Assembly: GCA_002500745.1 (NCBI GenBank)
Contig: DLST01000018.1
Coordinates: 281,227-345,226 of the forward strand
Length of the DNA: 64,000 nucleotides
Source: Sphingobacterium sp. UBA7855
GTDB lineage: Bacteria > Bacteroidota > Bacteroidia > Sphingobacteriales > Sphingobacteriaceae
Direction: 5' to 3'
The notes under the pieces are model-generated. The model saw only the letters and a list, made by a program, of their open reading frames with translations, had not been told where the DNA came from and searched no databases. The position numbers and the translations under genes were made by a program. Positions 31,617 to 41,627 of this stretch are shown piece by piece. The first letter of the stretch is position 1. Each line of letters starts with the position of its first letter.

Positions 31617-32093
31617 ATGAAAAGTACTACTAAAATTACATCTATCATCTTAGCGGGGGCTACACTTTTTACCAGTTGCGCAAGCAAAACATTGATTCAA
31701 TCGAATCCTGTTGGAGCAAAAGTTTATATTCAAGGAGAGTACGCGGGTACGACACCGTATTCTTATAAAGACACCAAAATCGTTGGCAGCACAACTGACT
31801 TGAAAATAGAAAAAGAAGGTTATGAGCCTTTTATTACCAGTTTTTCCAGAAATGAAAAAGCTGACGTCGGTGCTATTATCGGTGGTATATTTGTACTCGT
31901 TCCATTTCTATGGACCATGAAATATAAAGAGCAACATACGTATGAATTGATACCTCTTGGTAGCGGAGCAAAAAAAGAGTCAACAGACACATCATTATCA
32001 GCTAAATTACAAGAGCTAAAAAAGATGTACGATGACAAGCTTATTACCAAAGAGGAGTATGAAAAGCAAAGAGAAAAGGTTTTGAACAATTAG
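31617..32093 (+). CDS. PEGA-domain lipoprotein with SHOCT tail
   Basis: A 158-residue protein. A lipobox (LFTSC, Cys about 21) is followed by a PEGA domain (IQSNPVGAKVYIQGEYAGTTPYSY, about residues 28-75), one hydrophobic segment (ADVGAIIGGIFVLVPFLWTM, about 82-101) and a C-terminal SHOCT-like helix pair (KLQELKKMYDDKLITKEEYEKQREKVL). It probably sits in the outer or inner membrane facing the periplasm. It begins 33 bp after leuC and has its own terminator, so it belongs to the leuC transcript. No metabolic role is evident. Confidence 0.85.
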   Translation: MKSTTKITSIILAGATLFTSCASKTLIQSNPVGAKVYIQGEYAGTTPYSYKDTKIVGSTTDLKIEKEGYEPFITSFSRNEKADVGAIIGGIFVLVPFLWTMKYKEQHTYELIPLGSGAKKESTDTSLSAKLQELKKMYDDKLITKEEYEKQREKVLNN

Positions 32094-32120
32094 CGTTCGA
32101 CAAAAAATAAAACAGATAAA

Positions 32121-32158
32121 AAACGGAGGGCTAATAGACTCAGCTCCGTTTTTTATTT
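32121..32158 (+). terminator. Intrinsic terminator between the PEGA lipoprotein gene and leuD
   Basis: aaacggag (32121-32128) pairs with ctccgttt (32144-32151) around a 15-base loop, followed by a T-rich tail. It splits leuC from leuD and implies partial termination or a separate leuD promoter. Confidence 0.7.
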
Positions 32159-32171
32159 TGACTTTGAAAAA

Positions 32172-32762
32172 ATGAAAAAATTTGAAACTTTAACTTCACG
32201 GGTAGTTCCACTACCTATTGAAAATATTGATACCGATCAGATCATTCCAGCGCGTTTTCTAAAAGCGACCACGCGCGAAGGATTTGGAGATAATTTATTC
32301 CGTGATTGGCGCTTTGATACAGACAATCAGCCCAAAACGGATTTCGTATTGAACAACCCGACCTATTCGGGAAAAATATTGGTTGCGGGTAAAAACTTTG
32401 GCTGTGGTTCTAGTCGCGAACACGCTGCCTGGGCTATTCAAGACTATGGTTTTGACGTTGTTATCAGTTCATTCTTTGCAGATATCTTCAAAGGAAATGC
32501 GCTAAATAATGGGGTTTTACCCATTCAAGTTCCAGAAGAGTTTTTAGGAAAGATATTTGAATTGGTACACCAAAATCCTAATACCGAAATTATCGTCGAC
32601 CTGGAGAAACAAACGGTCATGTTGACAGAAACAGGCGATCAATTTGAATTTGAAATCAATCCATATAAAAAGTCATGCTTGATCAATGGATATGATGACA
32701 TCGACTTTATCCTAAACCAAAAAGATTCAATCGAAGCATTTGAAGCAAACAGACAATGGTAG
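32172..32762 (+). CDS. leuD: 3-isopropylmalate dehydratase, small subunit
   Basis: A 196-residue swivelling-domain subunit. [14 protein letters not shown] and [19 protein letters not shown] are the family motifs. It pairs with LeuC. It starts only about 14 bp after the preceding terminator and overlaps the next gene by 7 bp, so translation of leuD and the ABC gene is coupled. Confidence 0.96.
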   Translation: MKKFETLTSRVVPLPIENIDTDQIIPARFLKATTREGFGDNLFRDWRFDTDNQPKTDFVLNNPTYSGKILVAGKNFGCGSSREHAAWAIQDYGFDVVISSFFADIFKGNALNNGVLPIQVPEEFLGKIFELVHQNPNTEIIVDLEKQTVMLTETGDQFEFEINPYKKSCLINGYDDIDFILNQKDSIEAFEANRQW

Positions 32763-34234
32763 ATCCTGTCGTCCATATTGCCAATTTAACTGTTCAGTAC
32801 GGTAGAGATATCGTATTGCAAGATTTAAATTGGCAAATTTTTAAGGGTGAACAATGGATCATAGGAGGACCGAGTGGTACCGGAAAAACAACGCTTGCAA
32901 AAGCAGTTGCCGGTCAATTAAAATATGAAGGGAAAATCGAATTCAATCTCGGCTCCAATAATCCCCTTTCAGCAAAAATTCACTATGTTTCCAATTGGTT
33001 TCAGTTTACCAATCTCGAAGGCGACCGCAACTTTTATTATCAACAGCGGTACAACAAATTCGCAAAAAACGATACGTTAACTGTTTTTGCAGAGCTGAAA
33101 CATTACGCACAGGAGGAACAACTCTCTTTTGACGATGTACGCAACTATCTGACAATTTTTGGTTTTGAAAATTTCAAAGATCAACAGTTAATCGAACTTT
33201 CCAGTGGGGAGCATAAAAGACTACAATTGATCAAGGCGCTATGGCTCGAGCCTGAGGTCCTTATCATTGATCAACCTTATACGGGTTTAGACGTACAGTC
33301 TCGACAAGACCTCAATCGCATTTTTGATCAGCTGGCAAATAAAGGGGTGACGTTGTTGCTTATTAATAATGATGATGAACAACCAAGCTGCATCAATCGT
33401 TTTGCGGAGATACAGCATGGTAAGATTGTTATTCGCCAAAATAGCAATGAGATATCCAGAGGATTGCCCCGCACAAGAAAAGCGCTCCCTTATTTTTTGC
33501 AACGAGCCCCTGAAGTAACTTCTCCGATCATGGTAAAAATGAACAAGATTAATATCTCTTATGGAGAAAAACAAGTTCTAAAAAACATAGACTGGGAGGT
33601 AAAAGCTGGTGAAAAGTGGTTACTTCAAGGTCATAATGGCTCTGGAAAATCAACTTTGCTTAGTTTAATCAATGGAGATCATCCCCAGGCCTATGCCAAT
33701 GACATTTATCTTTTCGGTAAAAAAAGAGGATCTGGAGAAAGTATCTGGGACATCAAAGAACATTTGGGGATCATATCGCCAGAATTACATTGGTACTACG
33801 ATATGAATGCCAACGTTGGACAGACCATCGCTTCGGGTTTCTTTAATTCCATGAGCCTCTATCAGCGATTAGGATTTGAACAACAGCAGAAGCTGGAGCA
33901 AATTCTTCATTTTTTTGACCTCAAAGAGGTTAAACATAAAACATTGGGATCATTACCCCTGGGCCAACAACGTTTGGCTCTACTGGCGCGCACAATCGTG
34001 AAACATCCTGAACTGCTGATTTTGGACGAACCATGTCAGGGTCTGGACAAAGAGCAGACACAGTATTTCAACGACGTCATTGATGATCTGAGTAAAAGCG
34101 GCCAAACCCTCATCTACGTAGGGCATTTCGACGCTCAGTTACCCAATTGCATTGATAATAAAATGGTGTTGGAAAAGGGAGAAGTGAAAGCGACAACAGA
34201 AGTTACCCACAAAAAAGAGGTGTTTTCCACATAA
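32756..34234 (+). CDS. Tandem ABC ATPase (ModF-like)
   Basis: A 492-residue soluble protein with two ABC nucleotide-binding domains and no membrane segment. NBD1 has Walker [10 protein letters not shown] and signature [11 protein letters not shown], but Walker B reads LIIDQP, with Gln for the catalytic Glu. NBD2 has GHNGSGKST, a variant signature [11 protein letters not shown] and an intact LILDEP. One site is therefore probably hydrolysis-deficient, as in asymmetric ABC ATPases. Similar to ModF/PhrA-type proteins of unclear function. It overlaps leuD and lies before leuB. No partner permease is visible. Confidence 0.85.
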   Translation: MVDPVVHIANLTVQYGRDIVLQDLNWQIFKGEQWIIGGPSGTGKTTLAKAVAGQLKYEGKIEFNLGSNNPLSAKIHYVSNWFQFTNLEGDRNFYYQQRYNKFAKNDTLTVFAELKHYAQEEQLSFDDVRNYLTIFGFENFKDQQLIELSSGEHKRLQLIKALWLEPEVLIIDQPYTGLDVQSRQDLNRIFDQLANKGVTLLLINNDDEQPSCINRFAEIQHGKIVIRQNSNEISRGLPRTRKALPYFLQRAPEVTSPIMVKMNKINISYGEKQVLKNIDWEVKAGEKWLLQGHNGSGKSTLLSLINGDHPQAYANDIYLFGKKRGSGESIWDIKEHLGIISPELHWYYDMNANVGQTIASGFFNSMSLYQRLGFEQQQKLEQILHFFDLKEVKHKTLGSLPLGQQRLALLARTIVKHPELLILDEPCQGLDKEQTQYFNDVIDDLSKSGQTLIYVGHFDAQLPNCIDNKMVLEKGEVKATTEVTHKKEVFST

Positions 34235-34245
34235 GAAATGTGGAA

Positions 34246-34300
34246 AACGCCCAGCTAGAATAGAAAATAGATGTTAGCGGTTAGCATTTAGAGACTAACG
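34246..34300 (+). repeat. Low-complexity TAG-rich intergenic tract before leuB
   Basis: The gap reads as overlapping ttag/atag units with gttag / ctaac pairing around 34274-34293. It is short, degenerate and without coding potential. It resembles the tract before leuA in composition. Confidence 0.3.
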
Positions 34301-34320
34301 GCTCAATAGTTATAAAAACA

Positions 34321-35394
34321 ATGAAAAAAAACATTTTAATCATACCTGGAGATGGTATAGGCCAAGAAGTAACCACTTGGGGTAAAAAAGTGCTAGAAAA
34401 AATTGGTGAAAATTATGGTCATGAATTTAGCTTTGACGAAGCCATCATGGGCCATACCGCAATTGAAGCTACAGGCAACCCACTACCTGACGAGACGTTA
34501 GCGAAAGCAAAAGCTTCTGATGCAATCCTTTTTGGTGCCATTGGCCATATCAAGTATGATAATGATCCATCGGCTAAAGTTAGACCTGAACAAGGCTTAC
34601 TAAAAATCCGTAAAGAATTGGGTCTGTATGCTAATCTTCGCCCAATATTATTATTTGATGAATTGTTGGATGCTTCAAGCTTAAAGCCAGAAATTCTTCA
34701 AGGGACAGATATTCTTTTCTTCCGTGAATTGACAGGCGATGTGTATTTTGGCGAGAAAAACCGAAACGAGGACAACACTTTTGCCTCAGATCTAATGAAT
34801 TATCACCGTTACGAAGTTGAACGTATCGCACGTAAAGCTTATGAGGCAGCGCGCACGCGTAGTAAAAGGTTATGCTCTGTTGATAAAGCTAATGTCCTGG
34901 AAACGTCGCGTCTTTGGAGAGAAGTTGTACAAGAGCTTGCAAAAGAATATCCAGATGTTGAAACAGAGCACATGTTTATTGATAATGCCGCCATGCAATT
35001 GGTCAAAAATCCAAAGAAGTTTGATGTTGTTTTAACCGCTAATCTTTTTGGTGATATCCTAACAGACGAAGCTTCGCAAATTGCAGGCTCTATGGGCATG
35101 TTGGCCTCTGCCTCTGTAGGTGATGGCACTGGTTTCTTCGAGCCTATACACGGCTCTGCGCACGATATCGCTGGTCAAAATAAAGCAAATCCACTTGCGT
35201 CAATATTATCTGCAGCCTTGATGCTTGATATTAGCTTTGGCCTACAGGAAGAAGCTAAAACGGTTACCAATGCTGTAGCTGAAACATTGAAGGCAGGCTG
35301 GAGAACTGGTGACATTGCAAACCGTAGCACAATAGCTTCAAAAATTTTAGGTACCCAAGAAATGGGGCAAAAAGTACTGGAGTTTATTAAATAG
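34321..35394 (+). CDS. leuB: 3-isopropylmalate dehydrogenase
   Basis: A 357-residue enzyme. N-terminal IIPGDGIGQEV, RELTGDVYFGEK, the substrate region with DKANVLETSRLWRE and the NAD/metal motif ANLFGDILTDEASQIAGSMGMLASASVGDG followed by EPIHGSAHDIAGQNKANP are all present. It oxidises 3-isopropylmalate to 2-oxoisocaproate. It follows the ABC ATPase by 86 bp. Confidence 0.97.
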   Translation: MKKNILIIPGDGIGQEVTTWGKKVLEKIGENYGHEFSFDEAIMGHTAIEATGNPLPDETLAKAKASDAILFGAIGHIKYDNDPSAKVRPEQGLLKIRKELGLYANLRPILLFDELLDASSLKPEILQGTDILFFRELTGDVYFGEKNRNEDNTFASDLMNYHRYEVERIARKAYEAARTRSKRLCSVDKANVLETSRLWREVVQELAKEYPDVETEHMFIDNAAMQLVKNPKKFDVVLTANLFGDILTDEASQIAGSMGMLASASVGDGTGFFEPIHGSAHDIAGQNKANPLASILSAALMLDISFGLQEEAKTVTNAVAETLKAGWRTGDIANRSTIASKILGTQEMGQKVLEFIK

Positions 35395-35440
35395 TATTGA
35401 GATATGAGTAATGAAGTAGTGAGTATTGGGAATCAGATGC
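35395..35440 (+). repeat. Low-complexity GAG-TAT tract before leuA
   Basis: A run of gagatat, gagtaat, gaagtag, gagtatt units of about seven bases. It is a short degenerate heptad-like tract with no coding potential. Purpose unknown. Confidence 0.3.
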
Positions 35441-35516
35441 CGCAAGCCTTTGCTCGGGCACTTAAATGCATTGCTTCTTACATATTTAGTTTATAAATCT
35501 TTTGAATTAAGAAATT

Positions 35517-36680
35517 ATGTTACACGATCCTAATCATCTTTACATTTTCGACACCACATTGCGTGATGGCGAGCAGGTACCCGGATGCCAATTAACTACT
35601 CCAGAGAAAATTGAGATCGCAAAGGACTTAGAAAAACTGGGCGTTGATATTATCGAAGCTGGTTTCCCAGTGTCTAGCCCCGGTGATTTTCAATCGGTGG
35701 TAGAATTGTCCAAAGCCGTGAACGATGTCATTATATGTGCATTGACCCGTGCCAATAAAAACGATATTGATGTAGCTGCCGAAGCATTACAATACGCCAA
35801 ACGCCCGCGCATCCATACGGGTATAGGCTCTTCGGATATGCATATCAAATATAAATTCAATAGTACACGGGAAGAAATTTTAGAGCGAGCGGTTTCCGCT
35901 GTAAAACATGCTAAATCCTATGTTGAGGATGTCGAATTTTATGCAGAAGATGCCGGTCGCGCAGATTTAGAATTTCTAGCTAAAATGGTGGAATCGGTCA
36001 TTGCTGCCGGAGCTACTGTCGTTAATATCCCTGATACAAACGGTTATTGTTTACCGGACCAATATGGATCAAAAATCAAGTATCTGAAAGAACATGTACG
36101 CAATATCGATCAAGCGATCATTTCTGCACATTGCCACAATGACTTGGGACTTGCAACGGCAAATTCCGTCGCAGCGATACAAAATGGTGCGCGTCAGGTA
36201 GAATGTACAATAAACGGTATCGGTGAGCGTGCTGGTAACACTTCGCTAGAAGAAGTGGCTATGATCCTTAAGGTACACAAGCAAGCATTTGGAAGTTTAA
36301 CATCAAATATTGATAGCCGCATGTTTACCTACTTATCCCGTAAGGTAAGTGAAATGATGAATATGCCTGTGCAGCCAAATAAAGCTATTGTAGGTCGCAA
36401 TGCCTTTGCACATAGCTCAGGGATCCACCAGGATGGATTCTTAAAGCATCGCGAAAACTATGAGATTATTAGACCAGAAGATGTTGGTTTGTTGGAAGCT
36501 GATATCATTTTAACTGCCCGTTCGGGAAGACATGCACTCAAACATCATCTAGAGCGTTTAGGATTTCACCTTGAAAAAGACGATCTAGCAGATTGCTATC
36601 AACGCTTTTTGGTTCTGGCCGACGAAAAGAAAAATATTTGCGATGATGACCTAAAAAGCCTCGTCCAAGAAAAAATCTAG
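35517..36680 (+). CDS. leuA: 2-isopropylmalate synthase, short form
   Basis: A 387-residue HMGL-type TIM barrel. [20 protein letters not shown], metal-binding [13 protein letters not shown] and [17 protein letters not shown] [12 protein letters not shown] are present, and [18 protein letters not shown] extends into the accessory domain. The classical C-terminal regulatory (leucine-binding) domain of ~500-residue LeuA is absent. It starts leucine synthesis from 2-oxoisovalerate and acetyl-CoA. Feedback by leucine at this step is therefore uncertain. The adjacency to leuB and ilvA favours isopropylmalate over homocitrate or citramalate synthase. Confidence 0.93.
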   Translation: MLHDPNHLYIFDTTLRDGEQVPGCQLTTPEKIEIAKDLEKLGVDIIEAGFPVSSPGDFQSVVELSKAVNDVIICALTRANKNDIDVAAEALQYAKRPRIHTGIGSSDMHIKYKFNSTREEILERAVSAVKHAKSYVEDVEFYAEDAGRADLEFLAKMVESVIAAGATVVNIPDTNGYCLPDQYGSKIKYLKEHVRNIDQAIISAHCHNDLGLATANSVAAIQNGARQVECTINGIGERAGNTSLEEVAMILKVHKQAFGSLTSNIDSRMFTYLSRKVSEMMNMPVQPNKAIVGRNAFAHSSGIHQDGFLKHRENYEIIRPEDVGLLEADIILTARSGRHALKHHLERLGFHLEKDDLADCYQRFLVLADEKKNICDDDLKSLVQEKI

Positions 36681-36684
36681 AAAA

Positions 36685-36714
36685 GGAAGGCTGCTCATGC
36701 AGCCTTTTTTCTTC
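36685..36714 (+). terminator. Intrinsic terminator after leuA
   Basis: aaggctgc / gcagcctt 8-bp stem with a 4-base loop and a T-run. It separates leuA from ilvA, which is 100 bp downstream. Confidence 0.85.
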
Positions 36715-36817
36715 AAAAAAATCAACTATATTTAAACACACAGTAGCGGTAGAATCTTTAGTATCACAGCGGGTATCTGCATTTTCTTACCGACCTTAAC
36801 TGGGCAATCCTCTAACA

Positions 36818-38065
36818 ATGAATCTTTCAACCTTAAATATCGATTCCGAGGCTACGCTTGAACGCATCAAGTCTGTGGTCAATCGCACCCCTTTACAGTA
36901 TAACAGGCATTTATCCGAGAAATATGGCGCCGAAGTTTACCTCAAACGAGAAGACTTACAGGTCGTACGTTCGTACAAGTTACGGGGAGCCTATAATAAG
37001 ATTATTTCACTTACAGAAGAAGAGCGGCAGCTTGGTGTTGTATGCGCAAGCGCAGGTAATCATGCCCAAGGCGTCGCTTTTTCCTGTAATAAACTCAATA
37101 TCAAAGGGGTGATATTTATGCCCGGCCCGACACCACGCCAGAAAATCTCGCAAACCGAAATGTGGGGTAATGGCAATGTAGAAATCATCTTAACCGGGGA
37201 CACCTTTGACGACTGCCAAAAGGCTGCGCTAGCTTATACCGCAGCGTACGGCATGACTTTTATCCCTCCTTTTGATGACCTTAAAATTGTAGAAGGTCAG
37301 GGCACCGTTGCTGTTGAAGCCTTGCAGGATTTACCGGATATGGATGCTATGTTTATTCCTATTGGTGGTGGCGGTCTGGCTGCAGGCGCTAGCTATTACC
37401 TTAAAAATAAAAACAAAGCCATTAAATGCTATGGTGTAGAGCCCGAAGGTGCTCCTTCCATGCAAGCTGCCCTAACACATGGTGCACCGATTGAACTTGA
37501 ACATATCAACAAATTCGTTGACGGGGCCGCTGTTAAAAAAATCGGTGCCACAACCTTCGAAATCGCCAAACAACTGCTGGATGATACGCGCTCTATTCCC
37601 GAAGGAAAAATCTGTACCTGTATATTAGAACTATATAATAAGGATGCAATTGTCGTCGAACCTGCAGGAGCACTTTCAGTAGCAGCGCTCGAGTTCCACA
37701 AAGATGAAATTAAAGGAAAGAAAGTCGTCTGTATCATCTCCGGTGGAAATAATGATATTGACCGCATGAGTGAAATCAAAGAACTGTCTTTACTTTACGA
37801 AGGTTACAAGCATTATTTCATCGTTCGTTTCCCACAAAGACCTGGCGCATTAAAACTTTTCGTATCCGAAGTATTGGGACCTAAAGACGACATTACGCGA
37901 TTTGAGTTTATCAAAAAGACAGAACGAGAAAGAGGCCCCGCGCTGGTCGGCATCGAGCTCAACAAACCCGAAGATTATACAACATTAATTGAACGCATGA
38001 AAGAATATAAGTTTGATGTCATTGAGATCAACAAAGACCAAACATTATTCGAGTATTTGGTATAA
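36818..38065 (+). CDS. ilvA: Threonine ammonia-lyase (biosynthetic-type, short)
   Basis: A 415-residue PLP enzyme. The PLP lysine is in VRSYKLRGAYNKI, ASAGNHAQGVAF and GGGGLAAG follow, and a C-terminal ACT-like domain (about 330-415, HYFIVRFPQRPGALKLFV) is present. It deaminates threonine to 2-oxobutyrate, the entry to isoleucine. The single ACT-like domain could mediate isoleucine control. It closes the ilv/leu cluster and has its own upstream gap after the leuA terminator. Confidence 0.93.
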   Translation: MNLSTLNIDSEATLERIKSVVNRTPLQYNRHLSEKYGAEVYLKREDLQVVRSYKLRGAYNKIISLTEEERQLGVVCASAGNHAQGVAFSCNKLNIKGVIFMPGPTPRQKISQTEMWGNGNVEIILTGDTFDDCQKAALAYTAAYGMTFIPPFDDLKIVEGQGTVAVEALQDLPDMDAMFIPIGGGGLAAGASYYLKNKNKAIKCYGVEPEGAPSMQAALTHGAPIELEHINKFVDGAAVKKIGATTFEIAKQLLDDTRSIPEGKICTCILELYNKDAIVVEPAGALSVAALEFHKDEIKGKKVVCIISGGNNDIDRMSEIKELSLLYEGYKHYFIVRFPQRPGALKLFVSEVLGPKDDITRFEFIKKTERERGPALVGIELNKPEDYTTLIERMKEYKFDVIEINKDQTLFEYLV

Positions 38066-38135
38066 AAATAAAAAGCAAAATTTTCATCACATAAAAATCT
38101 TATATTTAATTGTTTAATCAAAAAAATAAGCACAT

Positions 38136-38651
38136 ATGAGAGTAGTAATTTTAGCAATTTTGACCTTAATAGGTCAGCTTACCTTTGCGCAGACAGACAA
38201 AAGTAAACGACCAAGTCCTCCTGACAACACCAAGGTGACTACGGTCGATGGTATCACGATCGACATCAATTACAGCCGTCCATCATTAAAAGGCCGTCAA
38301 TTGGGTGTTGATGTTGCCCCTATCGGTAAAGTATGGCGAACCGGAGCAAATGAAGCCACTACGATCGAATTCGATAAAGATGTATTGGTTGAAGGCAAGA
38401 AATTGGCCGCTGGAAAATATAGTCTTTACAGTATCCCGGGCGAACATGAAACAACGCTCATGTTCAATAAAGTTTGGAATCAGTGGGGAACGAAATATGA
38501 TTCCAAAGAAGATGCCTTAAGCATTTCCGTCAGTAACGCAACAGCAAGTACCGCACAGGAACAATTTAAGATCAATGCCACTCCACAGGGAACAGTCTCC
38601 TTGGAGTGGGGAGCATATGTCGTACCCTTTACGGTTAAAGCGAGCAAATAG
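38136..38651 (+). CDS. DUF2911 secreted protein
   Basis: A 171-residue protein with a signal peptide (1-19, ending TFAQ). The rest is a beta-rich DUF2911 domain (INYSRPSLKGRQLGVDVAPIGKVWRTGANEATTI, then KLAAGKYSLYSIPGEHETTLMFNKVWNQWGTKY). The family is widespread in Bacteroidota periplasms and has no known function. It is a single gene with its own terminator. Confidence 0.88.
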   Translation: MRVVILAILTLIGQLTFAQTDKSKRPSPPDNTKVTTVDGITIDINYSRPSLKGRQLGVDVAPIGKVWRTGANEATTIEFDKDVLVEGKKLAAGKYSLYSIPGEHETTLMFNKVWNQWGTKYDSKEDALSISVSNATASTAQEQFKINATPQGTVSLEWGAYVVPFTVKASK

Positions 38652-38690
38652 GTGCGATGCTTTCCAGTGAATCAAAATTTATTGCACAGA

Positions 38691-38718
38691 AAAAGGGACT
38701 GATAGTAGTCCCTTTTTT
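38691..38718. terminator. Bidirectional intrinsic terminator
   Basis: aaaagggact / agtccctttt 10-bp stem with a 6-base loop and T-run, between the convergent DUF2911 and S9 peptidase genes. Confidence 0.85.
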
Positions 38719-38764
38719 ATAACAACACCGTATCGTGCAGATCTTAATAGTTTTGGCCAGACAG

Positions 38765-41167
38765 TTAATTTTTCAAGTATTTTTGCAAAAATTGATCCTG
38801 CTCCCACAGTAGATGGAATATATTTTCTTTGGCTACATACCCATGCGCTTCACGCGGCAAAATCACCATCCGCACAGGAGCTCCCAAATTCTTTAGCGCC
38901 TGGAAATAGCGCTCGGTCTGCAAAGTAAACGTCCCGGGATTATTATCTGCTCCACCGTGAATCAATAACAGTGGTGTTTTCATCCGATCAGCACTTACAA
39001 AAGGAGACATGGTCATATACAACGCGGGATCATCCCAGAAGTTTCGCTGCTCACTTTGAAAACCGAATGGTGTTAAGGTTCGATTATATGCTCCAGAGCG
39101 TGCTATTCCCGCTGCAAACAATTTGGAATTGGACAACAAATGTGCTGTCATAAATGCACCATAGGAATGCCCGCCTACCGCAACTTTTTTTCGATCGATA
39201 TAGCCCAGCTGGTCTACCGCATCGATTGCTGCCTCAGCATTAGCCACAAGTTGCTCAATAAAAGTATCATTCGGTTCTTTCGTCCCTTCCCCAACAATTG
39301 GGAAGGCAGCATTATCCAGTACAGCATACCCTTTAGATACCCAATAGATAAAAGAGCCATAACTTGGGAATGTAAACTCCTTAGGATTGGCGGTATGCTG
39401 TCCAGCCGTATGCTTATCCTTGTATTCCCTTGGGTAAGCCCACATGAGCAATGGTAATTTTTCCTTTTTATTAAAATCATAACCTGCAGGCAGATAAAGC
39501 GTTCCCGAAAGCTCTACCCCATCGTTACGCTTGTAATTCAAAATCTCTTTATGAACTTTTTCCAAAGATTTGAACGGGTTTTCAAGAGCTGTTAGTGTCG
39601 TCTGTTTCCCAGATTTCATATTTTTCATGTAATAATTGGGATAGATCGATGCTGATTGAAGCGAAATTAATAAATCCCCTGTTTTGGGATTCACTATTTG
39701 GGTAATACGTTCTTGTAGTGCGGATGCCGCTGCAGTGTACATTCGCTTTTTCTTTAAAGATTGTAAATTGAGCTCATCCACAAAGGGGAACTCGCCATCT
39801 TTCGTAAACCCTTTGCCCACAAATAAAACCTTATCTTTATCTATATACATGGAGTAAGTGCCTAAACTATTTCTTTCCGTATACACGTCGCCAGGATCAT
39901 TATATACGTCCTGACTGTTCCGATCGTGCAGCAGTTTGGATTCTCCTGTGGAAGGATTAACCACAAAAGTTTTCCTATTTCTAGTATCATACCATTGCGA
40001 ATGAACCAAGGCGTACTTCTCATTGCCCCATACGACACCGGCATAACGGTCTTTGGTTTTGAAAATAAGCTTTCCCGCCCCCTTGAAAGGGTATGACAAG
40101 GTATATAAGGCATCCCGAAACTCCGCCTCCTTATTGGCATCCCCGCCGTCAAGTGCTTCAACATAAGCTAACGTAGCGGGTTGGTCGCTCCGCCAATGCC
40201 AGGCCCGCTTTCCCGAGCGTGTCGACGAAAACCCTTTCGGCATGACTTCCGTCAAAGGAGTCTCATTAACAAGCGTGATTTCTTTACCAGTACGATCATA
40301 GATATGTACCTTTTGCGGAAAATACGATAGCGGAACCACATACGAATAGGGCTTCGTGATTGTCGATACCATCACATATTCGCCACTCGGGGAAAAGCTG
40401 ATCCCTGTATAAATGGCTTTGTCTTTAAAAGACGAAATTTTGCCGTTAAGATCCACAAGCTGCAGATTTGACTGCGCCAATGTTTCAAAGTTTGTCTCGT
40501 CCAATGGGCTCTTCAGCAAGTCCTGATACGTTCTCAACTGCGAAACCTTTCCATCGCTTGTTGAAACAACCGGTCCTTGCGGCAAATCTTTGGAAGGATC
40601 CAACAGTGCAGGCCTATCCTGTGGCAGACTGGTAATCATTAAACCTGACGAATTTCTTAACCATTGAAAAGGTGCCGTCATTGTCCCATTCAAATTGTAA
40701 TTGGTTAACTGTTTGACGTTCCGCGTAGCCAGATCAACAACAAACAAAGCTGTACCACTATCATTGCTATTGCTGAATGCCAAATACTTATTGTCCGGAG
40801 AAAACACAAAGTTGGATAGTGCCGCATTTTCTGGCATCCCGGCAAAGTCAGTATATTCAAGATTTTGATCTATTTTTTTTAAGGTAATCTTATCGTAAAA
40901 GAGCGTTGAACTCTCCATATATGTTTTCGGATTAATCCTTAATCCTGCCAGTTTCATTTCTTCCTGCCCCAATTCGGCCAGACTTTTATAAGTGGGGCGA
41001 AATGTAAAAAGCATCCAATTTTTATCGCCTGAAATTATCAGCTGAGGAGGGCGTACATAATCGGCCAACGCCAGGATTTCAGTAGAGGGTTTTTGAAAGG
41101 TAATGTTTTCTTGCGCTTGCGTTTGTAGTGAAGTTAAAAGCAAGAGACCATAGAATAGTTTCTTCAT
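38765..41167 (-). CDS. S9 family prolyl oligopeptidase, secreted
   Basis: About 800 residues. A signal peptide (MKKLFYGLLLLTSLQTQAQ) precedes a long beta-propeller region (residues ~40-520) and a C-terminal alpha/beta-hydrolase domain. The nucleophile Ser is in GGHSYGAFMTAHLL, the Asp in IHGGADNNPG and the His in REAHGY. The family cleaves peptides after Pro, Glu or other residues. It resembles the glutamyl-peptidase branch, but specificity is not set. The ATG at 41167 gives the signal peptide; an upstream frame to 41224 adds 19 unlikely residues. Confidence 0.9.
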   Translation of the reverse strand: MKKLFYGLLLLTSLQTQAQENITFQKPSTEILALADYVRPPQLIISGDKNWMLFTFRPTYKSLAELGQEEMKLAGLRINPKTYMESSTLFYDKITLKKIDQNLEYTDFAGMPENAALSNFVFSPDNKYLAFSNSNDSGTALFVVDLATRNVKQLTNYNLNGTMTAPFQWLRNSSGLMITSLPQDRPALLDPSKDLPQGPVVSTSDGKVSQLRTYQDLLKSPLDETNFETLAQSNLQLVDLNGKISSFKDKAIYTGISFSPSGEYVMVSTITKPYSYVVPLSYFPQKVHIYDRTGKEITLVNETPLTEVMPKGFSSTRSGKRAWHWRSDQPATLAYVEALDGGDANKEAEFRDALYTLSYPFKGAGKLIFKTKDRYAGVVWGNEKYALVHSQWYDTRNRKTFVVNPSTGESKLLHDRNSQDVYNDPGDVYTERNSLGTYSMYIDKDKVLFVGKGFTKDGEFPFVDELNLQSLKKKRMYTAAASALQERITQIVNPKTGDLLISLQSASIYPNYYMKNMKSGKQTTLTALENPFKSLEKVHKEILNYKRNDGVELSGTLYLPAGYDFNKKEKLPLLMWAYPREYKDKHTAGQHTANPKEFTFPSYGSFIYWVSKGYAVLDNAAFPIVGEGTKEPNDTFIEQLVANAEAAIDAVDQLGYIDRKKVAVGGHSYGAFMTAHLLSNSKLFAAGIARSGAYNRTLTPFGFQSEQRNFWDDPALYMTMSPFVSADRMKTPLLLIHGGADNNPGTFTLQTERYFQALKNLGAPVRMVILPREAHGYVAKENIFHLLWEQDQFLQKYLKN

Positions 41168-41627
41168 AAATTTATTTTTCAAATTAGGGCAAAATAAAAT
41201 AATAAAACATTCATTACGAAGCAAGATTTGTAGCTTTTTTATGACACTAAAATTAAACTTAAATCATTTGTAAAAAAGGGGTAAAAATTACTAGTTTAAA
41301 GTTATCCACATTTTTAAAATACACACAATCAAACACTTAACCACAACAATCCGCTACAAACGCATGCTCTATTAAACTTTTACCCAAAATGTGGAAAAGT
41401 CTACCTACCGCATAGCAGGAAAATGTAGGATATTTGTTAAGCTGATAAAGGAATTAGCAACTCAACGAAGTTTTTTACGTATCAGAAACAGATCTTTCTA
41501 TTTAATAAGTATCTGTTTTCAGCGCCCGGCCTAACCTTAGGATCGGGTTCCCCTATTCAAATTGATACAATTAACTTCGTTCCGAGTTTTTCTATAAAGA
41601 TTGGAATAAAAAAAATAAACAAGTAAC
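41168..41627 (+). promoter_or_regulatory. nrd operon upstream region
   Basis: A 460-bp AT-rich gap without genes. It contains ttatccaca (41302-41310), an exact DnaA-box sequence, and a spaced inverted repeat ccacatttt (41306-41314) / aaaatgtgg (41386-41394). A second inverted repeat aaacagat (41486-41493) / atctgttt (41511-41518) lies nearer the gene. DnaA boxes control nrd promoters in some bacteria, so a replication-linked control region is plausible. No clear Bacteroidota promoter is seen. Confidence 0.4.
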
